Source of the DNA: Kiritimatiellia bacterium
GTDB taxonomy: Bacteria; Verrucomicrobiota; Kiritimatiellia; PWTM01
NCBI GenBank assembly: GCA_026417735.1
Contig: JAOACR010000003.1
Coordinates: 62,001-126,000, forward strand
Reading direction: 5' to 3'
DNA length: 64,000 bases
Made by a program: the position numbers and the translations under genes. This document shows positions 16,614-24,341 of this stretch, in pieces (position 1 is the first letter of the stretch; the number at the start of each line of letters is the position of its first letter). Under the pieces are notes generated by a model. That model saw only the letters and a program-made list of their open reading frames with translations. It had not been told where the DNA came from and did not search any database.

Positions 16614-19077
16614 CCTGTCCGCCGATGCGGCGCTTCATCGTCCGGCCCAGCAGCCTCACAACCTGACGGCGGGCGTCCACCACGCCGTAGGCGACGCGGA
16701 TCGGCTGATCGAGTGCGAAGCCGGTGCCGACCGAGTTGCGGAACCAACGGTAGCCTTCCTGCGAGAACTCCACCCGTATGGTGGAGGAGTCCATCCCCAG
16801 GTCCGTCACGTACATGCCGGGGCCGGTTTCGGAAATCGGGCCTCGGAAGCGGAACCGGAGTCGGATGACGCGGCCGTCGAGTTCACGCAAGCGCGAGGTG
16901 AGCTCGCTGACATTGACCTGTTCGATATCGGAGGTGTCCACGCTGTCGGCGGGTGTGTCGGGCGCCGGGGTCTCACTGCGGGCGGTCTTTGGGGTGCTGA
17001 CGGGAGCAAGCGACTCGCCGGTGGGCGCTTTGGCGAAAGTCCGAATCGCAGCATCGAGCGCGGCGATCTCGGCTGCGCGTCCCCATTGGAAGACGTCGGT
17101 GTCGCGATAGGCGGGGGTTGCGGCGGCGAGTGATTCGGCGGCCGCATCGAAATCGCGGGCTTCGACCTTCGCTTTCACGTCGTCCACAGCGCGGTCGGCG
17201 CGGATGTTCAGGACGATGCGGCGCCAGTCGGCAAGCCACGCGGTCAGGTCTTCCGTGGGGAGGCTAATTCGCTGGGCGGCCGCCAGCTGCATTTCCACCG
17301 CGGCGAACTGGCCCTCCGCGAGCAGGAACCGGGCCGCGTTCAGCGGAAAGTGAGCCTCGTCCGCTGCACGGAGGAGGTCGAGGATGTCCTGCTGCGAGAA
17401 CCGGAGGAGGTCGTGATCGGTTTCCGCGGTGCCTTCGCCCAGACGGCGCGACACAATCACGCGGGTGCCGCGGACGGCGAGCACGGTACCTGTGACGCCG
17501 GAGGTGAACCGAATCGGGCGCCCCCACAGCGCTCGGGAGTTGTCCGCGAGGATCGCGAACAAGCCCTGCAGCGAAGCGATTCGTTCCGCTTCTCGTTCGA
17601 CCTGCGCCCGCATCGCATGGGCAGGGTGATCACGCAGCCATGCCCGGAGGCGCTCGAGCGCCCCGCCGTGGTTGCGCCGGGCACAATCGGTGATCACCTC
17701 CTGCATCAGCTTCAGATACTCGCGGTACTCTGGCCAGGGAGGATGCGCGGCTGCCTCTGCGACCGCTGTGGTGGTCGCCGCGGATGCCTCGGCCGTCGGT
17801 GGCGGCGGTGACGTTTGCGTAGCGACCACCGTCACCTCGGCGGTGGCGGGGGGAACCGGCCGCGGAGGACGCGGCGGGCGGGGAGCGGGCGCGACCGCAG
17901 GGGGGTGGGTCGTCGGCGAGGTGATCGGGGATGGCGCGGGCGCCGGCGCGGGTTCGGGAGGCGGTGGCTTCGCCGCTGCCGGCGGGCGCGGGGTGGGGCG
18001 ACGCAGCGGAGAACCGGGCCAGAGGAACAGAAAAAGGTCCAACGCGAACAGCAGCGCTGCTACACCGGAAAGCGCCCACAACACCGGACGGCGGCGGTGG
18101 GGAAGAGTGGTCGGTAGGGGAGCCGGAGGGGCCTGGGGCGGCGAAAACACCGGTGGCGGCTTCGGGCGGACGACCGGCGCGGCCACTTTGGGCTGCGCGG
18201 TGCGGCGGATCGTACTGGAGCCGGGATAGGCCAGCGGCGGCAGCGGCGGCAGGCCGGCCTGCACGCGTTCGAGGTCAGCCAGCACGGCCTCCCAGTTGTT
18301 GGGTCGCTGGTCGCGGTCTTTCACCATCATCTTCTCGACCAGCATCGAGAAGTTGGCGGACACCGAAGGATTCACCTCGGCCGGATCGGTGAGGGTCCCT
18401 TCGAGGTGCTGGCGCATCGCTTCCTGGTCCGTGCAGTGCTCGAACGGCAGCACGCCGGTGACCAGGTGATACATCACCGCGCCGAGCGAGTAGATGTCCA
18501 CGCGGCAGTCGATGTCCGCAAGTCCTCTCACCTGCTCAGGCGACATGTAGTTCGGGGTGCCGATGGTGACATCTCGCAGCAGTTGCGCCTCGGCCGAGAT
18601 GTTGCTCCGGCTGATGCCCGAAAAATCGGCCACCTTGACCGAGCCGTCGTCGTCCACCAGGATGTTGCCCGGCTTCAGGTCGCAGTGGATCAAACCCGCT
18701 TTGTCCCACGCGTACTGAAGCGCACGCGCGACGGTGTCCGCGATCGTGAGCGTGTCCCGTTCAGCGAGGACACCCTTTCGCGAAAGCCAGTCGGCCACAC
18801 TGTAGGCGGCGACATATTCCATCACGAAGTATGGAACGCCGTTGATTTCGCCCGCCTCATAAACCTGAAGGATGTTCGGATGCTTCAGGTTCGCAACCGA
18901 GTTGGCTTCCAGCCGGAACTGCGCGACCGCGGAGGGATCCGAAAGCAGCTCCTCTCGCAATACCTTGATCGCGACGACACGATTCAACGACTGCTGACGG
19001 GCCTTGTAGACGATGCCCATCGCGCCGTCGCTGATCTTCTCAAATATTTCGTAGCCAGGTACTTGTATTACCGGCAT
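16597..19077 (-). CDS. Membrane Ser/Thr protein kinase with large extracytoplasmic domain
   Basis: An 826-residue Hanks-type kinase. The catalytic domain (about 8-272) has a glycine loop SDGAMGIVY lacking the first Gly, lysine K38 (VVAIKVL) and HCDLKPGN at 131-138 (HRD changed to HCD, with D133, K135 and N138 kept). DFS at 151-153 replaces DFG, followed by GTPNYMSPEQ and DIYSLG. A proline-rich juxtamembrane stretch, one transmembrane helix (332-353), a second Pro/Ala/Thr-rich linker and a 380-residue unrecognised extracytoplasmic region follow. Essential Lys and Asp residues are retained, so activity is plausible. The 3' end overlaps lpxI by 17 bases, hinting at control of, or by, lipid A synthesis. 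Confidence 0.88.
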   Translation of the reverse strand: MPVIQVPGYEIFEKISDGAMGIVYKARQQSLNRVVAIKVLREELLSDPSAVAQFRLEANSVANLKHPNILQVYEAGEINGVPYFVMEYVAAYSVADWLSRKGVLAERDTLTIADTVARALQYAWDKAGLIHCDLKPGNILVDDDGSVKVADFSGISRSNISAEAQLLRDVTIGTPNYMSPEQVRGLADIDCRVDIYSLGAVMYHLVTGVLPFEHCTDQEAMRQHLEGTLTDPAEVNPSVSANFSMLVEKMMVKDRDQRPNNWEAVLADLERVQAGLPPLPPLAYPGSSTIRRTAQPKVAAPVVRPKPPPVFSPPQAPPAPLPTTLPHRRRPVLWALSGVAALLFALDLFLFLWPGSPLRRPTPRPPAAAKPPPPEPAPAPAPSPITSPTTHPPAVAPAPRPPRPPRPVPPATAEVTVVATQTSPPPPTAEASAATTTAVAEAAAHPPWPEYREYLKLMQEVITDCARRNHGGALERLRAWLRDHPAHAMRAQVEREAERIASLQGLFAILADNSRALWGRPIRFTSGVTGTVLAVRGTRVIVSRRLGEGTAETDHDLLRFSQQDILDLLRAADEAHFPLNAARFLLAEGQFAAVEMQLAAAQRISLPTEDLTAWLADWRRIVLNIRADRAVDDVKAKVEARDFDAAAESLAAATPAYRDTDVFQWGRAAEIAALDAAIRTFAKAPTGESLAPVSTPKTARSETPAPDTPADSVDTSDIEQVNVSELTSRLRELDGRVIRLRFRFRGPISETGPGMYVTDLGMDSSTIRVEFSQEGYRWFRNSVGTGFALDQPIRVAYGVVDARRQVVRLLGRTMKRRIGGQDEFFW

Positions 19078-19176
19078 CTCCGTCTCGTCCGCCGTTGCTC
19101 CTTGTCGATGGACCGGTACGATCGCCGACTGCGAACTATACGGAGAGAACCGCAGCGCGGCAACCCGCGCGACCGC

Positions 19177-21285
19177 CTACTCGAGCGATCGGCCCTGAAC
19201 CCGCATGCGCGGGACGTCCGCGGAGAGCTCCCAAGACCGACCGCCCGCGGACAAACGGGCGCGGATCACGCCGTTTTCCCCTGCCAGCGCATCGAGCCGC
19301 GCGTTCTCTGCATCGTCTCCCCAGCAGAGCGCCCACGTGAGATGCCATTCGGAGGCGGTCTGCCGAAAGATGGTCACCGGCACCCGGTCGGTGGTCGAGG
19401 CCCCGACCCCGTGGGCCCGGACCGCGGAGAATGGCTCGCGAGCGGCGGCGAGCAGTCGAATGGGGCGGTCTCCCTCCCCCCGGACCGAAGACACCACCCG
19501 TTCGGCTGGCTCCGCAAGGATCGCGTCTCGCAGCCAGCGGTAGCCTGGCGCGGATGGGGGCGACCACGGCCGGCCCGGCTGATGGTCGTGCCACGCGCCG
19601 GTCACGTGGACCGCCACGTCTAGCATCCGTGCGCGATCGGCCGTAACCCAATCCGCCACCCACAGGAGGTTGGAGTCAAGCAACGCAACCGTTCGCACGA
19701 AGCGCACCCCCGGATAGATCGGGCCGGCGTCGGTCATCGCGTATTCGATGCCATCGGCGGCACCGAACGCCAGGCACCGGCCCGTCGCCGGGTTCTGGGG
19801 TCGCTCGTCGATGGTGAGGGTGGAATGAGCAATCGAGGTTTTGTCCCATTCTCGATGGAGACGGGAACCATAGAGATGGGTGCCGCTGTCGGCGAGAATC
19901 CAACGGCGTGCGGAACGGAGCACCAGGTGGTTTTTGTCGAAGTGGCCATGTCCTCCGCCGTGCGGACCGTACTTCAGGCACAGCCATGTCGCATCGGGTC
20001 CTTCGCCCCGTTGCAGGATCGCGTAGCCGGCATCGGCGAGGTTACGCGAGCCCCCGTGCCGAGGAAGGGCAGGAGTGTCGGGCAGATCCCGCACGCCGTA
20101 CCACAGCGCGAAGGGGCCGGAGCGTGACCCACCACTTCTTACCACCTCGGCGTAGGCGGGATCACCGTAGCGAGCCAGTGCCAGCTCGTAGTAGTTGGCC
20201 ATCTCGCCAAGCGCGACTTCTGCCGAATCGTTGAAGGCCGGCAGACGGCCGTCCGGGGTGGCAACGCGCAGTGGCGCGTCGAACATACGCTTCAACGGCT
20301 CTCGATAGAGATCGAGGCCCGAGTTGCGCGCGGCCTCGGCCAGCGGAAGGAGCGCGCGCACCGTATAAAAGTGGTATCCCCAGGAGCCCTCGAACCACAC
20401 GCCATCGGAAAGTACGCCACCGAGGAGGTTGGTGTGCCATCCGTGCGGCCCTGAAATCGCTTCGTACACCAGCTGGGTATCGCCGAGCAGAAAACCGGCG
20501 AGGCCGATCGCGGCGTTGCGATGGCATTGAATGTTGTGCACAACCGGCGAGCGCGACGGATTGCGAATGGTCTCCGCGATTGCGACACGCACAAGGCCCG
20601 TTTCAAACCGCTGCCGGTCGGCTGGATCCAGTCGAGGCCAGACGAAGTCGGCCCCCTGCAACAGCGGCACCAGCCAGGTCGCCTCGGAGAGCGGTTGCGA
20701 GGCCACGCGGCCACCCTGGCCCGGTTCTCGGACCGGCCGCCCTTGGTTATCGTGCCGTGCGTACGTGAGATACGCAGCGGCGTAGGCGCGCACGATCGCG
20801 ATCGCCCGCTCCGCGTAGCGTTCGATCCCTGTCAGCGCCCATGCGAGGCCCGCGTCGCGCGCCTGCACGGCCAGCGCCTCGTGAACGGCCATGATCGAGT
20901 AACCGTCAAAGTCCAGCGCCGCGGTGGTGGGATCGCCGCGAAGTGTGTGGGGACCGACGGGGCAGTGGTGCTCCCAGGTCCATTCGCCGGTCCGCCGGCC
21001 CTCGCGCAGTCGCACGCCGTGCTCGGGACAGACGTAGTTGTGGTACCAGTTCCCACCCCGGGGCGGCAGTCGCAGCGGTTCGGCGATCGCCCGATCCAGA
21101 TTGTCCAGCCTCTGCCGCCATAACTCCGACCAGGGCGCCGACCGGATTTTTTCGCGCACGGCGGCGAGACCTCGCGTGTCGAGCAGCAGCCGCGGGTGGG
21201 CGTCGGGATCGGCCGCGCCGGCCGAACAACCGAGCAGCAACCACCCGATACCAACCAGTCGCCGAAGAGGGTCACACGTCATCAT
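19177..21285 (-). CDS. Heparinase II/III-like secreted lyase, probable lipoprotein
   Basis: A 702-residue polysaccharide-lyase-like protein. The signal sequence ends with LLGC (C20), a possible lipobox, followed by PRLLLDTRGL as in alginate/heparinase-type lyases. The N-terminal (alpha/alpha) toroid includes GNWYHNYVCPEHG and VHNIQCHRNAAIG. The C-terminal beta-sandwich has GGGHGHFDKNHLVLRS, the signature of the heparinase II/III domain, and HSTLTIDERPQN. The substrate (a uronic-acid polysaccharide) is unknown. ATG 21285 has a near-perfect GGAGGTGAT ribosome site (21300-21292), which overlaps the stop of the upstream GH2 remnant. Confidence 0.85.
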   Translation of the reverse strand: MMTCDPLRRLVGIGWLLLGCSAGAADPDAHPRLLLDTRGLAAVREKIRSAPWSELWRQRLDNLDRAIAEPLRLPPRGGNWYHNYVCPEHGVRLREGRRTGEWTWEHHCPVGPHTLRGDPTTAALDFDGYSIMAVHEALAVQARDAGLAWALTGIERYAERAIAIVRAYAAAYLTYARHDNQGRPVREPGQGGRVASQPLSEATWLVPLLQGADFVWPRLDPADRQRFETGLVRVAIAETIRNPSRSPVVHNIQCHRNAAIGLAGFLLGDTQLVYEAISGPHGWHTNLLGGVLSDGVWFEGSWGYHFYTVRALLPLAEAARNSGLDLYREPLKRMFDAPLRVATPDGRLPAFNDSAEVALGEMANYYELALARYGDPAYAEVVRSGGSRSGPFALWYGVRDLPDTPALPRHGGSRNLADAGYAILQRGEGPDATWLCLKYGPHGGGHGHFDKNHLVLRSARRWILADSGTHLYGSRLHREWDKTSIAHSTLTIDERPQNPATGRCLAFGAADGIEYAMTDAGPIYPGVRFVRTVALLDSNLLWVADWVTADRARMLDVAVHVTGAWHDHQPGRPWSPPSAPGYRWLRDAILAEPAERVVSSVRGEGDRPIRLLAAAREPFSAVRAHGVGASTTDRVPVTIFRQTASEWHLTWALCWGDDAENARLDALAGENGVIRARLSAGGRSWELSADVPRMRVQGRSLE

Positions 21286-21292
21286 GGATGGA

Positions 21293-21649
21293 TCACCTCC
21301 AACCGGCCCCGGTGCCGAAGTCGGACACCTGGCCGGATGCAGTATTTCGGATGAATTCGCGCGCCCCGCGAGTTGTCCCCCCAACGCCGATTTGTGCCGC
21401 CTGAGCCCATTCCCGGTCGTCATACGCGGGGCGTAAGAACTCCCGCGGGCGCCGGTCGGAATGCCGAACGCAACGAAACTTCCAGATACCGTCGAGCGAG
21501 CGAACCAAGGGTTCGGGGTCGCCCGCGAGCACCGCAGCTTCGGTCGGACAGGCGTGCCGAATCGAGCACGGCGCAAGCTTGAGGATGACGAACACCGATT
21601 CGTCGTCCCACGGGCGTGCGCCGCCGGCGCGCGCGGCGGAGCGCATCAT
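21293..21649 (-). pseudogene. N-terminal remnant of a GH2 beta-galactosidase
   Basis: A 118-codon open stretch resembles the first domain of large GH2 beta-galactosidases. It includes an acidic Trp start (PWDDESVFV), TEAAVLAGDPEPLVRSLDGIW-type sequence leading into KFRC, then RRPREFLRPAYDDREW, matching the usual SLNGxWKF...RPxDFxxPxYDxxxW pattern. After that the similarity ends, and a TGA follows at 21295-21293. The expected remaining roughly 900 residues (sugar-binding, barrel and C-terminal domains) are absent. No ribosome site precedes the ATG codons at 21649/21646. Most likely a truncated relic left between lplA and the heparinase-like gene. Confidence 0.6.
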
Positions 21650-21687
21650 CCGCACGGGGAGGAGGAGCGGTCGTGTGCGCCGGGCGA

Positions 21688-22623
21688 TCACTCGGGAGTC
21701 TCCGGCCAGGTGGTGAAGCGGATCCGCAATGTCGCCGCCAGTTCCGATGGGTCGAACGGCCTCCCCATCCATCGCAAGATACGATCGGCGTCAGCGGTGT
21801 TCCGATCCGGCGGCACGAGGGCGGCGACCCGACCGTCGCGGACCTCAACTTGCCAGTGCGACGAGTCCACGAGGTCGCCAGCGGAGATCTCTGCGACGAA
21901 CGGCGGCGTTTCTCCGAAGCGCCAGTCCCACGAGCGATGCTGATCCGCCCGGCGGCGGATCGCATCCTGATCGAGATCGCCATCGGTCCATGCCTGGTCG
22001 GCAGGCCCCCACTCGCATTCAGCCTCCGCGCTGATCGCGGCCATGCAGCGTTCGACGGTCAGCCCCGCGTGCAGTGACGCGAGGTTCGCGACCGGTGCAC
22101 GCACCGACGCGATTGCGGACGATCTCCGTATGGTGCACGACGGCGTCAGCGTCGTGCGCAGACGGTCGAGGTCGGCAGAGACCAACAGCGTGCCGTGATG
22201 CATCGCGACGTCGCCCCGCAGACGGAACGCGGTGCCCGCGACTTTGCACTCGCCGGCGAACAGCGACGTCCGGTTTTCGAGGCGAGTCACCACGCCGAGA
22301 CGTGCGAGCGCCCGTCGGGTGAGTTCGAACAGTGTTGCCGGGCGGTACTGATTCCGGCGCATCAGAAACGAAAAACACAACACGCCGGGATCGTGCCAGA
22401 CTGCGCCACCGCCGGAGGTCCTCCGCGCAAGGTGGACACCCCCCCGTTCCAGCGCGGCGGGGTCAGTCTCCGCCCACGGATTCTGGTGGCGGCCGATCAC
22501 CACCGCGGGATCGTCCACATAAAACACAAGCAGCGGACCGTCGGTCGCGGCCTGCTCCAGAAGCCACTCTTCCGCGGCGAGATTCCACCACACATCACGG
22601 CCTTCCAAGCGGACGACGATCAT
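21688..22623 (-). CDS. lplA: Lipoate-protein ligase A family protein
   Basis: A 311-residue biotin/lipoate ligase-fold enzyme that attaches lipoate to dehydrogenase E2 or GcvH domains. Motifs are WNLAAEEWLLE, VVIGRHQNPWAE (about 41-52), the lipoate-binding RRTSGGGAVWHDPG (67-80), and LFAGECKVAGTAFRLRGDVAMHHGTLLV with the catalytic Lys of KVAG. A C-terminal accessory region is present. ATG 22623 is chosen over GTG 22650 because AAGGGG lies eight bases upstream of the ATG. Lipoate-dependent partner genes are not in the window. Confidence 0.88.
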   Translation of the reverse strand: MIVVRLEGRDVWWNLAAEEWLLEQAATDGPLLVFYVDDPAVVIGRHQNPWAETDPAALERGGVHLARRTSGGGAVWHDPGVLCFSFLMRRNQYRPATLFELTRRALARLGVVTRLENRTSLFAGECKVAGTAFRLRGDVAMHHGTLLVSADLDRLRTTLTPSCTIRRSSAIASVRAPVANLASLHAGLTVERCMAAISAEAECEWGPADQAWTDGDLDQDAIRRRADQHRSWDWRFGETPPFVAEISAGDLVDSSHWQVEVRDGRVAALVPPDRNTADADRILRWMGRPFDPSELAATLRIRFTTWPETPE

Positions 22624-22690
22624 CGGCGCGGTTCCCCTTGGAACAGGCACCCACTATGATACCTGGAGTCAAACCCAAAGGACAAACACC

Positions 22691-23941
22691 GTGAACGAAA
22701 ACCTTCCGCTGCGGCCGACCGCCGAGTGGCTGCAGCGCATTCCGAAAACGGATCTTCACGTCCATCTGGACGGCTCGCTGCGCATCCCGACGCTGGTGGA
22801 GCTTGCCCGTGCCTCCGGCGTGGCGTTGCCCTCGGAAACGGAAGAGGGGCTACGGGCGCTGGTGTTCAAGGACCATTACGCGAACCTCACCGAGTACTTG
22901 CGCGGCTTCGCGTACACGACCGCGGTGTTGCGCACACCGGAGCATCTCGAACGTGTTGCGTTCGAGCTGGCGGAGGACAACCTGGCGGAGGGTGTGCGTT
23001 ACATCGAGGTTCGCTTTGCGCCGCAGCTCCATTATCACGCGGATCTGCACATGCGCGATGTGCTCGCCGCGGTGAATCGCGGTCTTGCGCGGGCGGCGCA
23101 GCGGCACAACCAGAGCGAAGCGGTGCGGTCCGGCGCCGATCTGCCGTTCCACTATGGCATCATCGTCTGCGCGCTGCGCGCGTTTACGCGGCAGTACGGC
23201 CCATATTTTGCCGCGCTGCTCGACTTGCTCGGCGCGGCGCCGCGCAAGGAGGTGTTCAGCATCGCGTCGCTGGAGGTGGTGCGCACCGCGGTCGCAATTC
23301 GGGACCGCGACGGACTGCCGATCGTCGGGTTCGATCTGGCGGGCGAGGAGGCCGGCTATCCGGCGCAGGACCACCGCGAAGCCTATCAGTACGCGCACCG
23401 CTGGTTTCTTCGCAAGACCGTGCACGCCGGTGAGGCGTATGGCCCTGAGTCGATCTTCCAGGCAATCACGGACTGTCACGCGAACCGGATCGGCCACGGC
23501 ACGTTTCTATTTGCGGCGGACATGGTCCGTGGCCCCGGCATCGCGGATGCGGCCCGCTACGTCGAACAGCTGGCCGAGTACATTGCCAGCCAGCGCATCA
23601 CCATCGAGGTGTGCCTGACCAGCAATCTCCAGACAACGCCCTCGATCCGGTCGGTCGCGGAACATCCGGTGCGCCTGATGATCGAGCGGGGGCTGTCCGT
23701 GACGATCTGCACCGACAATCGTCTGGTGTCCCATACCACCGTGACGCGCGAGCTGGAACGGCTGACCGCAGGTGTCCCCCTCAGCGCGCGGCAGTTCCGA
23801 AACGTGATTGTCGCGGGGTTCAAGGGCGCCTTCATGCCGCTGCGATACGTCGAGAAGCGCGCGTATGTGCACCAGGTGATCGAGCGGCTGAACGAATGTC
23901 TGCGCGATGCGCCGGCGTTGTCGGCCGGCGAGACGCGATGA
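22691..23941 (+). CDS. Adenosine deaminase-family metal-dependent deaminase
   Basis: A 416-residue TIM-barrel amidohydrolase. Zinc ligands are in KTDLHVHLDGSL (H23, H25), with GFDLAGEE, KTVHAGEAYGP, RIGHGTFLF, EVCLTSNLQT and SVTICTDNR, the complete adenosine deaminase motif set. It would convert adenosine (or a close relative) to inosine in purine salvage. It is about 70 residues longer than typical bacterial Add, with additions around 135-165 and at the C-terminus, so a related substrate such as adenine cannot be ruled out. It starts at GTG with AAAGGA upstream. The stop overlaps the FtsB/DivIC-like gene (ATGA). Confidence 0.88.
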   Translation: MNENLPLRPTAEWLQRIPKTDLHVHLDGSLRIPTLVELARASGVALPSETEEGLRALVFKDHYANLTEYLRGFAYTTAVLRTPEHLERVAFELAEDNLAEGVRYIEVRFAPQLHYHADLHMRDVLAAVNRGLARAAQRHNQSEAVRSGADLPFHYGIIVCALRAFTRQYGPYFAALLDLLGAAPRKEVFSIASLEVVRTAVAIRDRDGLPIVGFDLAGEEAGYPAQDHREAYQYAHRWFLRKTVHAGEAYGPESIFQAITDCHANRIGHGTFLFAADMVRGPGIADAARYVEQLAEYIASQRITIEVCLTSNLQTTPSIRSVAEHPVRLMIERGLSVTICTDNRLVSHTTVTRELERLTAGVPLSARQFRNVIVAGFKGAFMPLRYVEKRAYVHQVIERLNECLRDAPALSAGETR

Positions 23942-24288
23942 GCATCTGGACCGTCATCTATCGGGCCGGCGTGGTTGCGGCGTTTGTTCTGCTGGCCGTG
24001 GTCGCCGCACTGGGGATTGTGCCGAAATGGCGGGCCATGCAGGACTATCGGCGGCGAAAGGAAGACCTGGAACGCCAGATCGCGATTGAAGAGGAGCTGA
24101 CCAAGCTGTTGCGCCAGAAGCAGGAGCGCTTTCGGACCGACCCGCGTTTTGTCGAGCGGATCGCGCACGATCTGGGGTTGGCGCGATCGAACGAGATTCT
24201 GTACCGGATCGTCCGGGAGCCCGGGGGGGCCGCGACGAACCGCGCGCGTTCGTCCACCGTTCCACGCCGCGGCGCGGGTGGCGAATGA
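23938..24288 (+). CDS. FtsB/DivIC-family septum formation protein
   Basis: A 116-residue bitopic membrane protein with a short N-terminus, one transmembrane helix (about 8-30), a charged coiled coil (MQDYRRRKEDLERQIAIEEELTKLLRQ; about 35-65), and the conserved FRTDPRFVERIAHDLGLAR segment that defines FtsB/DivIC. It is expected in the divisome with FtsL and FtsQ. The last 25 residues are a basic low-complexity tail. It is ATGA-coupled to the deaminase gene, an uncommon neighbour, and is followed immediately by the degraded gene described next. Confidence 0.82.
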   Translation: MSIWTVIYRAGVVAAFVLLAVVAALGIVPKWRAMQDYRRRKEDLERQIAIEEELTKLLRQKQERFRTDPRFVERIAHDLGLARSNEILYRIVREPGGAATNRARSSTVPRRGAGGE

Positions 24289-24341
24289 GCGCGCCTGCCC
24301 GCGTTACCGACGCGAGAGTTCGAAATGCGGAGAGCGGATTT

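Noticed and set aside
17760-18190. Low-complexity repeat array within the Ser/Thr kinase gene
   Set aside because: It is a Pro/Ala/Thr-rich linker on both sides of the transmembrane helix, with varied codons and no regular unit.
21286-21576. Upstream extension of the heparinase-like gene to 799 residues
   Set aside because: The extra sequence lies over the GH2 remnant in another frame, and the strong GGAGGTGAT site sits immediately before the ATG at 21285.
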